From positions 6,911,652 to 6,975,651 of the forward strand of contig NC_031480.1 in the NCBI RefSeq assembly GCF_000006565.2: 64,000 nucleotides of DNA. Reading direction: 5' to 3'. The notes under the pieces are model-generated. The model was not told the origin of the DNA. It searched no databases and saw only the letters and a program-made list of their open reading frames with translations. The number at the start of each line of letters is the position of its first letter. Position 1 is the first letter of the stretch. Positions 35,763 through 47,458 of this stretch are shown one piece after another. The position numbers and the translations under genes were made by a program. This DNA is from Toxoplasma gondii ME49 (lineage: Eukaryota > Apicomplexa > Conoidasida > Eucoccidiorida > Sarcocystidae).

Positions 35763-36453
35763 GATCATCTCGCTGTCTGTCGCATTCGCACAGGCCTCTG
35801 TCGCGATTTCTGCCCCACGAAGGGTGCCGATACTCGCATCGGTACTCCCCGCTGGAGCGTGCATCAAGTCGACGGCCTAGAGTCGTGACTGGCCAGCGGC
35901 GCAACTTGTCTCGCGGGCCTCGACCGTAACGCTTGGTCGTAGAATTGCGTGTGGTGGTGGGGGTGCAGCGCTTGTTAGGCTGGATATCACGCAGTGTTGT
36001 GGACTGTGACAAGTGGTTGCATGTGGTGAGGACAGTTGCTCGTGGAGACGCAGAGGCAGTGGGAGCGTATCAGGCGTGTTTCTGTGGTTGCGCCACGTCG
36101 GTGACTGGATGGCGTGGAGGCGTATGGGTTTTCCGAATCATGGCGACATGCTGCATGTAGGATCGCCGTTGGCTGCCACAAGCAATCTGTGGTGGCGAAT
36201 ACTGTCGTTTGTGGAAAGGAGGTAAGTGACCGAAGGAGGACCCCACACCCCGTGGCGATCGGTCCGGTGAAGGAGCATTAGATAATGAAGACTGTTTTAC
36301 ATTCACACCGCCATGGCGGACTCTGTTGGCCCTTCACTTGATGTTCTTGGTGTCGTGACAATCGCCTCTGTGCCCATGTGTGTTGCGTGCGTTTTTGTGC
36401 TGTTCGTTGGATTGAAACATGGGAACTACCAAGAGCCGCATTAGGTTCAACGG
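35763..36453 (+). repeat. Array unit 16, cut by a gap
   Basis: Copy of 30806-31496 that ends at the assembly gap before box D. The missing part should hold boxes D-F and a module, if the unit is of normal length. Confidence 0.8.
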
Positions 36454-36473
36454 NNNNNNNNNNNNNNNNNNNN
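36454..36473. other. Assembly gap (20 N)
   Basis: Twenty unknown bases, probably a placeholder. Sequence before it belongs to the C-D part of a unit and sequence after it to the F-G part of a zeta unit, so about 0.65 kb is missing if the period holds. Confidence 0.97.
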
Positions 36474-38378
36474 CAAAATCACGCGTATCAGGAAAGACTG
36501 CCCTACGTGTACACGGACACGCGCCGGGCCAGTCATAGTGTGTTCTCCGCGCAGAACCGACGCATTCTTTCCCATGCTCAGAAGCATACTCATGGATGAT
36601 CATGTATTCGTCGGTTATCGCGCGTAGCATCCTGCGGGAGGCGCGGCTCAGCTCGGACGTGTGCCAGGTACTAAACGAGGATCGAGGGCTATATGTAGGG
36701 GTGGGTGAGGTGATAATTTGACGTGACATCGTTTCAGGTAAATGTTCGAATTGACGTATATTAGCACCGCGGATCATCTCGCTGTCTGTCGCATTCGCAC
36801 AGGCCTCTGTCGCGATTTCTGCCCCACGAAGGGTGCCGATACTCGCATCGGTACTCCCCGCTGGAGCGTGCATCAAGTCGACGGCCTAGAGTCGTGACTG
36901 GCCAGCGGCGCAACCTGTCTCGCGGGCCTCGACCGTAACGCTTGGTCGTAGAATTGCGTGTGGTGGTGGGGGTGCAGCGCTTGTTAGGCTGGATATCACG
37001 CAGTGTTGTGGACTGTGACAAGTGGTTGCATGTGGTGAGGACAGTTGCTCGTGGAGACGCAGAGGCAGTGGGAGCGTATCAGGCGTGTTTCTGTGGTTGC
37101 GCCACGTCGGTGACTGGAAGGCGGGGAGGTGCATGGTTTTGCTCAACCATGGCGAGTCGTCGTGCGGAGCATCGATGCCGCCCGACGCGTCGACCATATC
37201 ATGAGAATTCTTTGCGTCCACGCTAAGGTGGTAAGGAACACCAGGAATCGCTTAGAGCCGTGTGGATCAGTCCACTGGAGAAGTGGCGGAGCAATTCTCG
37301 GTGTTCAGATCCACACATTTGCTGATGCGTTTTTTCGATTCTCTACCAAGCGTTCCCGGTAGCCAGTCCGGCACAACGGCCTTTAGGAGGTTTCTGTGTC
37401 GTGTGTTGGGTTTCATCTGCAGTGATGCTGAAGGAGATGCTTCACAGTAGACTGCCTGTTGCCCCCATCCTCACATCTGAGCTGTGTTACGTTGTGTACA
37501 AGCGGTGGATACGGCGTGTGGCGGGAGTAGGTGGTAGTAGCGTCGTAGTATTTTGTATAGCCACATCGTACCTCTCGTAAAGCGGCTCAGTCTGTGGACA
37601 ATCTTGGCTTATTCGCACGCCTCTATGGACCGTTGTCTGTAGATGTAGTCGGATGTGCGCTGTGGGATGACTCAGAAAAAAGCTGTAGGGATGTTGTTCA
37701 ATAGCGCGTCACGCCGTAGCCTATGGGCTCTGACTTGTCCCATTAAATGATATGTGCGAAAGAGAGTTGCAGCGTAGTGTTTTCTAAGAGAGGAAGCGTC
37801 GGGTGGGCACACCGCCATATTGTGTCGCTTGTCGCCTAGCGCTTCGTGGGAGTCACCTGGGTGGGGGTATTGCACAATGGATCGGCACAAGAGCAGGCAT
37901 GATGTTGTGGCCAGCAGCGTTCCGCCATATCGTCCTCGACGTTGCAGTGCCACAATCGTGCAGTATGAGAAGGTGAGCAAACTGCGGTGCCTGGTGCGCT
38001 GAAGTGACCAACTCAGTACTAGAACACGATGTTCAGGGGTTTGTCCGCGTTCTCATCACGTAGACGTAGAAAATAGGGTAACCGGGCATGGCAGACACAT
38101 TGTGCTCCTTGTGGCCACGCACATGAGAGAGCGGCAACATCTATTATGCCCGAGCAAGGCCCATGCATTTCTTCACAGGCACAGTAGAGTAGTCGTCAGT
38201 AACACATGTCTGTCGTTTGTCACCCTACGGCTTCGTGTTGACCAAAGAGGTTAGCTCGGGCGTATAGCAAGTGATCCTCCAGTATTAATTGCAATTTGTT
38301 ATGTTGGATCACCTTATGGCATGACGTAGAGTCGTTTCAAATGTATTATTGTACTGTCATGGGGGGCAGCATACGTAC
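36474..38378 (+). repeat. Array unit 17 (eta module) with preceding unit tail
   Basis: 36474-36771 is the tail of the gapped unit and box A lies near 36772. Up to 37262 it copies unit 14. The module (37670-37960) is eta type and is shared with unit 7 (GACTCAGAAAAAA, CTGACTTGTCCCATT, AGAGAGT). Confidence 0.8.
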
Positions 38379-40065
38379 ACCGATTCTCGGGACCTTTTCG
38401 TTGCTTGTGGTTTTCGCACTGGGGCCTGTCGTGATGTTTGCCACACGAAGGGCATCGATACTTCTGTCTGTTCTCCCTGATGAAGCGTCCACCGATGCGA
38501 CGTCGTAGCGTTGTGACTGGTCTGTCGAGGGGCGTGTCTGGCGGTCCCTGTCGGTAACGATGGATCGTAGGACTGTGTTTACCGGTCGGGGTGCAGTGCG
38601 TCTGAGGTGGATAACGTAGAGTCGTCCACCGTGGCAAGTGTTGCACCTTTCCCGAACATCTACTCTGAGAGTCTTACACGCAGTGGGAGCGTGTGAGGCT
38701 CGTCTTCTGTGGCGGAGAGGGGTGGACAGCTGGAGGCAGTGTATGCGCGGGTTGCTTCGGGTTTAACAGTTATTTTGTAATGGACTGCCGTTGCCTGACA
38801 GGGCTAGACAGCAGTAGCGAGTCTTGGTGCTAACAAAAAGGCGGTACGCGACTTCAGAAATCCGGAGGCCTTGCGGATCCACATGGTAGGGGAGGGGCGG
38901 AGCGTGTGAGAGGTGCACGCCCACCCCTCGCGGCACCTACTCACGGTTGCCCAGTACTTCGCTTCGTGGCTACCTTGTCGAATACCTGTATGCTCGTAGT
39001 TTGCTTGCATGGCTGATGGATAGGAGCATGTGAACTATTCAGAGCTTCAGCGATGCCAACTGAAACACATTGTCGTTTACCGCGCTTGACGGATGTCACA
39101 CCTATTTCCAGACCCCGTCTGTAAAAGCGATGGGGGTGGCGAGCGTGGGGTGAATCGATGGTCGTGGCCTCTGGACGCCCAGGCCGGAATGTAGTCGATG
39201 CGGCTGTCGCCGACGCAATCCCATGTGCTGCTGGATCCATCCCGCTAGCGGCCTTGCAGAATGTTTCAAATTGTGGGTCATGTTTCTCTGTCGGGTCGCT
39301 GTGAGACGTCATTTGCCGTGGCACACTGTTTCTGTAGAAGCCTTCATGGTTTGGCTTGCTTCCAGGAACAACGCGTAGGAGTGGTGCTGCGTCGCTGCAC
39401 GTGGCATTTCATGGGTCTTGTCCTGTCTCACAAAATGACTGACGATATAGGGGAGTCGTATATGAGGATGAGTAGCGAACTAACAAACCGCAGGACTATG
39501 TGTCTTATCGCCTAGCACTTGGTGGGAATAAATTGGGTGGGAGACGTACGCATCATGTTGGCGAAAGGGCAAGTAGGATGTGGCCAGCAACGTTCCGCCT
39601 CATCGTTCTCGTTGTAGGAGTGCCATATTCATACAGTATCAGAAGGTGAGCAAAGTGTCGATTCTATTTCCACTCCGCTGAAATGACCAACTCAGTACTA
39701 GAACCAGATGTTCAGGGGTTTGTCCGCACACTCATGTAGACGTAAACACTAGCATAACCAGGCAATGCATGAATTGGTGCTTGTCGTGGCCACGGACGTA
39801 CCACACGAGCAGGGTTTATGTCAGTGTAATGCCGACGCTCTGCCTCACAGACACAGGAGCGTAGTCGACAATAACCAGATATGTATCGGTAGTTTCTCCA
39901 CGCTTCCATTTTGACTACCCTGCTTCCCTTGGGCGTCTGCCCAGTGCTCCACCAGTATCAAATTATACATGGACCTCTTGGTAAAATGGCAGCGAGACGC
40001 GGAGTTGCCACGTTAGTATTGTTTCAGCCGGTTGCTGTCACTGGCATAGGCATTAGTTTTTCGCA
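38379..40065 (+). repeat. Array unit 18 (alpha module)
   Basis: About 1687 bases. 38770-39639 is the near-identical partner of 22841-23710. The order eta unit then alpha unit repeats that of units 7-8. Confidence 0.85.
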
Positions 40066-41415
40066 GATCGACGCTCACGGAGTTTTCGTTGCTTGTGATT
40101 TTCCCACCGGGGCCTGTCGCGGTGTGCGCGACACAAGGTGCATCGATGCTTCTGTCGGTCCTCCCTTCTGAAGCGTCCACCGGTGCGACGTCGTAGCGTT
40201 GTGACTGGTCTGTCGAGGGGTGTGTCTGGCGGTCCCTGCCGGTAACGATGGATCTTAGGACTGTGTTTACCGGTCGGGGTGCAGTGCGTCTGAGGTGGAT
40301 AACGTAGAGTCGTCCACCGTGGCAAGTGTTGCACCTTTCCCGAACATCTGCTCTGAGAGTCTCACACGCAGTGGGAGCGTGTGAGGCTCGTCTTCTGTGG
40401 TGGAGAGGGGTGGACAGCTGGAGGCAGTGGATGCACGGGATATTGCGCGTTCATCGAGAGTTGCCATGCGATGCATTGTCGTTGCGTAATAGCACTAGGT
40501 AGCCGTAGCGACTCTTGGCGCTCACCGAAAGTGGGTAAGGGACCCCGCAAAAGCCGTACACAGTGGCGACCAGCGTGGTACAGAAGAAAGGAGAGCGTGA
40601 GAGTGTCCACAAAACCACCCGTCGGGGCAGCATCTCGCAGTTGCCCCCTTCTTCGCTCCGTCTCTAGCTTGTCGAGTTGCTGCACGCTCATGGGTTTGTG
40701 TGATGATTTATATATCAGGGGGAACTTTTCAGTGCTGCGCCGGTGCCGACTAAAACGCATCATCGTGGACCGCGTCTGGACCCCGATCTCACACCTATGT
40801 TCAGGTGCAGTGTGTGCAAGCGATGAGGCTGGTGAGCGTGGAGGAAGTCGGTGGTCGCGGCTCGGTGACGCCCAGAAGGGAATGTGTTGCACGACGGCGT
40901 CGCCAGCTCGAGTGCAAGTGTTGCTGGATCCAACCTGCTCGTTGCCGAGAAGGGCTTGATTTGTGGTTCATTTTGCGTTCTGGGGGCGCCGTGAGTAATG
41001 TGTTGCTGGCCTCTGCAGTTGATGTAGGTGGTTCTGTGGTTTGTATTGTTTCCAGCGAAGCCTGGTAGGGATGAGGTAGTCTTGCTACAACAGACATTTT
41101 GGGGGGTATGTCCGATATAGCAAAATCTGTGTGTCAGGGTTCCTGCTAGGGCTGGTCGACGGGGGATGGGACATCCGGAGGGTAGACGCGGCAGGTATGA
41201 CGCGGATTGGCTGTTGCTGTGGAGGACGGTAGGTCATGCCGACCCTCTGTATGTGTGACTGCGTGTGTGTTTTTGCTTGTTTGTGGCGTGGTGTGTCTGG
41301 CGGTATTGGGTGCCCATTACGAGGAGCGGGTCGGCGATGGTGGAACGGATGTAGGTCGGGACAGGACATGTCCTCGCCTTTATCCGTCTGAGTGACAGCG
41401 TGCCGTCTGTGACAG
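40012..41415 (+). repeat. Three-copy block, copy 1
   Basis: About 1.4 kb present three times (40012, 43267 and 45613), over 98% alike by eye. One 1-base indel lies in a G run near 40718. It spans box A to the start of class II. Relative to copy 3 the match extends to 41859. Confidence 0.93.
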
Positions 41416-43320
41416 AAAAAAGAGGTAGGCCATACTGTAGGATGTTTGTAGGGTGTGACGATGTGTGGTTATCCGAGGCCCCAGGAGGACGTCGGTGTTC
41501 TGCCGGGTCCGCAGCGTGAATCCGGAGCTGGCGGAAGGTCCTGGAAGTGGACTGACCTGCAACCTGATTGGCGACGGGAAGTGTATGGCGGAGGACGCGG
41601 CTATTCAGTCACGGCGTGTGTCACTATCCGCGATCCAAAGTGCGAGGCGCTGCCGGATGTGAAAAGCACGCCCTCTCGCCGCACCCACCTGCAGGCCTTA
41701 GAGGTCCTCCAACGGTCGTTGTAGGTAGCTGTGTACCAGCAACTCGTTGCGGGCGTCTGCGATGGCACAGCGCAGATGCGTCCAGAGAAGGGCAGAAGCG
41801 ACAGGACGGATGCGGCTGCAGGGGATGAGTGAGGGGGACAGTCGGTTGTGATGCGGGTGGTGGTGTTCGGAGGTTCGTTGAATGCGTCGGAGGTAACGGA
41901 GGTTCTTGGTTTTGGGATGACTCATGCGTGTGGCTTGACTATTTCCTGTGTTCAATGGCTGGTGTTCTGGTGCAGTTAGTAGGTGGCTGATGGATGGTGG
42001 CTGAGGTCGATAGTGCTGCAGGGATGAGTTTCGTTAACCGCGGTTGTGGAGAGCCCTAAGTCAGATTGACCGTTACGGTGTGATTTTTTTTTGTTGGTGG
42101 CGTGGTGTGCTTGGTTTCATTGGGTGTGCTTTACGAGGAATGGTTCAGCGTTGGAGGAACGGGTGTGCGGGGGGACAGGAGGATAATCTTCCTCAATGCA
42201 TCTGAGCCACAGTGTGGTGTTTGCCACAGAACAACGAGGTAAGTTATTCCGTAAAGCGGTGGCACGGTGTGGTGTTATATGATTATCCTGGACCCAGGGC
42301 GGCTTGGTGCCTCTGGTGGATCGGCTGTGTGAATCCAGAGTTCGCGGAACGGCCTCACCGTGTACTGGGTCATAGTCTTACTAACGGCGGGGATTGTGTA
42401 ACGGCGCGTGTTATTGTTCGGGTAAAGAACAGGAGATGTCAATCTTCACGTGCAAGAACGCACGACACTGTCCTCTGTGCTCCACGCACTGTCGCGGCAT
42501 CCGCCTACAGTCGCTAGAGGTCCTCGAGATGTGGGTGTCGGTAGTTGCGTGCCAGCGACACGCCGCCGGTGTCCGCGATGACGCAGCGCAGTTGCAACCG
42601 CTGGCACTGCGGGAGCAACAAAATGGATGGATCTGCAAGAAATGCACGGCGGTTCGTTGTTATGCGAGTGAATGTACTGCGAGGTTTGCTGTATGTTTTG
42701 GATACACCTGGAGGGCTATGTGAGGCGATGGCAAATGAGTGTGGGATGAAAAGTTCGTTCGTCCAAAATTTGGCTTTCTGCCGCAGTGGGTAGGTGGCAG
42801 GTAGATGGTGGCTGAAGTGGGTAACCAGCGAATGGGTCCCGAATCGAGCGAGTTAGGGTATGCGCAAGCAGGCACCGTCGCCAGGATCGAGGTCCCGCGG
42901 TATTGGAGACGCTGCAAGCGTGAGTTGAGTCGCCCTTTGTTCTGCACGCAGCTAAGGGATGGTGGCCGTCTCGGTCCGCAAGGACATGTCTGTTACTAGG
43001 TCTCATATTTTCAGCGGTACACCCAGCAGCACCGGGCAAATCCTGTGTTTTCTTTCCGTGGCTGCCGACGTGCTGGATGCAGTCGCAGATGTTTCCTCGT
43101 CTGATTGACGTCTTGCTCGATCTTGCGATATAGCTTCCTCGTCAATAGTCGGGCGTGTTGCTGATGTGTGCATTTGCGTCGGATAGCCGTTGTTAGCACT
43201 GGCCTCTATGTAATTTGCTAGTAGTATTATGTGCTAAATGAAGGGTGTACAGCAGTGACCGCCCACGTTAGTATTGTTTCAGCCGGTTGCTGTCACTGGC
43301 ATAGGCATTTGTTTTTCGCA
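40066..43320 (+). repeat. Array unit 19 with class II cluster D
   Basis: Class I from 40066 to box E (about 41055), class II to about 43250. The stretch 40012-41859 recurs at 45613-47458, and 40012-41415 also at 43267-44669. Confidence 0.85.
41080..43250 (+). repeat. Class II cluster D
   Basis: Two sub-units (landmark near 41684 and 42490, 806 bases apart). 42732-43577, across the cluster end and into the next class I unit, is repeated at 48437-49282. Confidence 0.8.
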
Positions 43321-43577
43321 GATCGACGCTCACGGAGTTTTCGTTGCTTGTGATTTTCCCACCGGGGCCTGTCGCGGTGTGCGCGACACAAGGTGCATCG
43401 ATGCTTCTGTCGGTCCTCCCTTCTGAAGCGTCCACCGGTGCGACGTCGTAGCGTTGTGACTGGTCTGTCGAGGGGTGTGTCTGGCGGTCCCTGCCGGTAA
43501 CGATGGATCGTAGGACTGTGTTTACCGGTCGGGGTGCAGTGCGTCTGAGGTGGATAACGTAGAGTCGTCCACCGTGG
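42732..43577 (+). repeat. Copy of 48437-49282
   Basis: 846 bases at a constant offset of 5705 with few substitutions. Upstream and downstream neighbours differ, so it marks two recombination edges. Confidence 0.9.
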
Positions 43578-44669
43578 CAAGTGTTGCACCTTTCCCGAAC
43601 ATCTGCTCTGAGAGTCTCACACGCAGTGGGAGCGTGTGAGGCTCGTCTTCTGTGGTGGAGAGGGGTGGACAGCTGGAGGCAGTGGATGCACGGGATATTG
43701 CGCGTTCATCGAGAGTTGCCATGCGATGCATTGTCGTTGCGTAATAGCACTAGGTAGCCGTAGCGACTCTTGGCGCTCACCGAAAGTGGGTAAGGGACCC
43801 CGCAAAAGCCGTACACAGTGGCGACCAGCGTGGAACAGAAGAAAGGAGAGCGTGAGAGTGTCCACAAAACCACCCGTCGGGGCAGCATCTCGCAGTTGCC
43901 CCCTTCTTCGCTCCGTCTCTAGCTTGTCGAGTTGCTGCACGCTCATGGGTTTGTGTGATGATTTATATATCAGGGGAACTTTTCAGTGCTGCGCCGGTGC
44001 CGACTAAAACGCATCATCGTGGACCGCGTCTGGACCCCGATCTCACACCTATGTTCAGGTGCAGTGTGTGCAAGCGATGAGGCTGGTGAGCGTGGAGGAA
44101 GTCGGTGGTCGCGGCTCGGTGACGCCAAGAAGGGAATGTGTTGCACGACGGCGTCGCCAGCTCGAGTGCAAGTGTTGCTGGATCCAACCTGCTCGTTGCC
44201 GAGAAGGGCTTGATTTGTGGTTCATTTTGCGTTCTGGGGGCGCCGTGAGTAATGTGTTGCTGGCCTCTGCAGTTGATGTAGGTGGTTCTGTGGTTTGTAT
44301 TGTTTCCAGCGAAGCCTGGTAGGGATGAGGTAGTCTTGCTACAACAGACATTTTGGGGGGTATGTCCGATATAGCAAAATCTGTGTGTCAGGGTTCCTGC
44401 TAGGGCTGGTCGACGGGGGATGGGACATCCGGAGGGTAGACGCGGTAGGTATGACGCGGATTGGCTGTTGCTGTGGAGGACGGTAGGTCATGCCGACCCT
44501 CTGTATGTGTGACTGCGTGTGTGTTTTTGCTTGTTTGTGGCGTGGTGTGTCTGGCGGTATTGGGTGCCCATTACGAGGAGCGGGTCGGCGATGGTGGAAC
44601 GGATGTAGGTCGGGACAGGACATGTCCTCGCCTTTATCCGTCTGAGTGACAGCGTGCCGTCTGTGACAG
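43267..44669 (+). repeat. Three-copy block, copy 2
   Basis: Offset 3255/3254 from copy 1. It ends inside class II at the motif CTGTGACAG, where this copy continues as GTGAAGACGG and the other two as AAAAAAGAGG. Confidence 0.93.
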
Positions 44670-45600
44670 GTGAAGACGGTAGGCCATAGTGTAGGGTGTT
44701 GGCGGGGTGTGGCTCTTTGTGTCCATCGGAGACTGCGGGACTACGTGGCGGCTCTCCGGGGGTGGCCGCGTGGCTCCAGAGTTGGTGCAGGATCCTCAAT
44801 ATGGAGTGGGCTGCAGCCCCTGACTAGCGCCGGGAACACTACAGTCGTAGAATGGCCGTTTAGAATTCGAGTATGTGAGTGTCCCTGCTCGAGGGTGCCA
44901 GCGGCTATCGCGTGTGTAGTATGCGCTGCCGCCGCCGCCGTCTGCGGTCTCAGGAGGTTGTCGAGCATTGGGTGTAGGTGGAAGTGTACCAGCAACTCGT
45001 TGCGGGCGTCTGCGGTGGGACAGCGCAGATGCGTCCAGAGAAGGGCAGAAGCGACAGGACAGATGCGGCTGCAGGGAATGAGTGAGGGGGACGGTCGGCT
45101 GTGATGCGGGAGGTGGTGTTCGGAGGATTGTTGAGTGTGTGGGAGTTTTCTGGGGTGTTGGGTATGGTGATGGCTATTGCATGCGGCTCGAGTAATTGTT
45201 GTTGTCCATCAATTGGGTTTTTGAGCAGCCGGTAAGTTGCAAACCGATTGTCGCTGGCTGGGGACGATGCCAAGTGCGCGTGTGCTCAGGCAAATGGGTA
45301 AGGGTTCGCGCAAGCAGGGGCCACCGCAAGGTGGCAGTTCCACTGGCTGGGGGATGTTGCGGGCGTGAGTCGCGTCGGCTGCTGGTGCTAATGGACAGTG
45401 GCCATCTCGGGCCGCCAGGATATGTCTGTTACTACATCTCATATTTTCATTGACTTCCTGCTCGAACATGCAATATAGTGTCATCGTCAATAATCGGGCG
45501 TGTTGCTGATGTGTGCATTTGCGTCGGATAGCCGTTGTTAGCACTGGCCTCTATGTAATTTGCTAGTAGTATTATGTGCTAAATGAAGGGTGTACAGCAG
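44335..45600 (+). repeat. Class II cluster E
   Basis: One sub-unit landmark near 44937. 44791-45110 matches 48054-48370 at about 3263 bases offset, including a short CCG run (about 44926-44941 and 48190-48202). Confidence 0.8.
44926..44941 (+). repeat. Short (CCG)n run
   Basis: Five or so CCG triplets inside a class II sub-unit. Its partner at 48190-48202 has one C/A difference after the run. Confidence 0.8.
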
Positions 45601-45612
45601 TGACCGCCCACG

Positions 45613-47458
45613 TTAGTATTGTTTCAGCCGGTTGCTGTCACTGGCATAGGCATTTGTTTTTCGCAGATCGACGCTCACGGAGTTTTCGTTGCTTGTGATT
45701 TTCCCACCGGGGCCTGTCGCGGTGTGCGCGACACAAGGTGCATCGATGCTTCTGTCGGTCCTCCCTTCTGAAGCGTCCACCGGCGTTACGTCGTAGCGTT
45801 GTGACTGGTCTGTCGAGGGGTGTGTCTGGCGGTCCCTGCCGGTAACGATGGATCGTAGGACTGTGTTTACCGGTCGGGGTGCAGTGCGTCTGAGGTGGAT
45901 AACGTAGAGTCGTCCACCGTGGCAAGTGTTGCACCTTTCCCGAACATCTACTCTGAGAGTCTCACACGCAGTGGGAGCGTGTGAGGCTCGTCTTCTGTGG
46001 TGGAGAGGGGTGGACAGCTGGAGGCAGTGGATGCACGGGATATTGCGCGTTCATCGAGAGTTGTCATGCGATGCATTGTCGTTGCGTAATAGCACTAGGC
46101 AGCCGTAGCGACTCTTGGCGCTCACCGAAAGTGGGTAAGGGACCCCGCAAAAGCCGTACACAGTGGCGACCAGCGTGGAACAGAAGAAAGGAGAGCGTGA
46201 GAGTGTCCACAAAACCACCCGTCGGGGCAGCATCTCGCAGTTGCCCCCTTCTTCGCTCCGTCTCTAGCTTGTCGAGTTGCTGCACGCTCATGGGTTTGTG
46301 TGATGATTTATATATCAGGGGAACTTTTCAGTGCTGCGCCGGTGCCGACTAAAACGCATCATCGTGGACCGCGTCTGGACCCCGATCTCACACCTATGTT
46401 CAGGTGCAGTGTGTGCAAGCGATGAGGCTGGTGAGCGTGGAGGAAGTCGGTGGTCGCGGCTCGGTGACGCCCAGAAGGGAATGTGTTGCACGACGGCGTC
46501 GCCAGCTCGAGTGCAAGTGTTGCTGGATCCAACCTGCTCGTTGCCGAGAAGGGCTTGATTTGTGGTTCATTTTGCGTTCTGGGGGCGCCGTGAGTAATGT
46601 GTTGCTGGCCTCTGCAGTTGATGTAGGTGGTTCTGTGGTTTGTATTGTTTCCAGCGAAGCCTGGTAGGGATGAGGTAGTCTTGCTACAACAGACATTTTG
46701 GGGGGTATGTCCGATATAGCAAAATCTGTGTGTCAGGGTTCCTGCTAGGGCTGGTCGACGGGGGATGGGACATCCGGAGGGTAGACGCGGCAGGTATGAC
46801 GCGGATTGGCTGTTGCTGTGGAGGACGGTAGGTCATGCCGACCCTCTGTATGTGTGACTGCGTGTGTGTTTTTGCTTGTTTGTGGCGTGGTGTGTCTGGC
46901 GGTATTGGGTGCCCATTACGAGGAGCGGGTCGGCGATGGTGGAACGGATGTAGGTCGGGACAGGACATGTCCTCGCCTTTATCCGTCTGAGTGACAGCGT
47001 GCCGTCTGTGACAGAAAAAAGAGGTAGGCCATACTGTAGGATGTTTGTAGGGTGTGACGATGTGTGGTTATCCGAGGCCCCAGGAGGACGTCGGTGTTCT
47101 GCCGGGTCCGCAGCGTGAATCCGGAGCTGGCGGAAGGTCCTGGAAGTGGACTGACCTGCAACCTGATTGGCGACGGGAAGTGTATGGCGGAGGACGCGGC
47201 TATTCAGTCACGGCGTGTGTCACTATCCGCGATCCAAAGTGTGAGGCGCTGCCGGATGTGAAAAGCACGCCCTCTCGCCGCACCCACCTGCAGGCCTTAG
47301 AGGTCCTCCAACGGTCGTTGTAGGTAGCTGTGTACCAGCAACTCGTTGCGGGCGTCTGCGATGGCACAGCGCAGATGCGTCCAGAGAAGGGCAGAAGCGA
47401 CAGGACGGATGCGGCTGCAGGGGATGAGTGAGGGGGACAGTCGGTTGTGATGCGGGTG
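45613..47458 (+). repeat. Three-copy block, copy 3
   Basis: Offset 5600/5599 from copy 1 and 1.85 kb long. Immediately upstream sequence is shared with copy 2 rather than copy 1. Confidence 0.93.

Larger units (their letters stand above)
43321..45665 (+). repeat. Array unit 20 with class II cluster E
   Basis: 2345 bases between A boxes. It carries the shortest class II block (44335-45600), equal to about one and a third sub-units. Confidence 0.82.
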
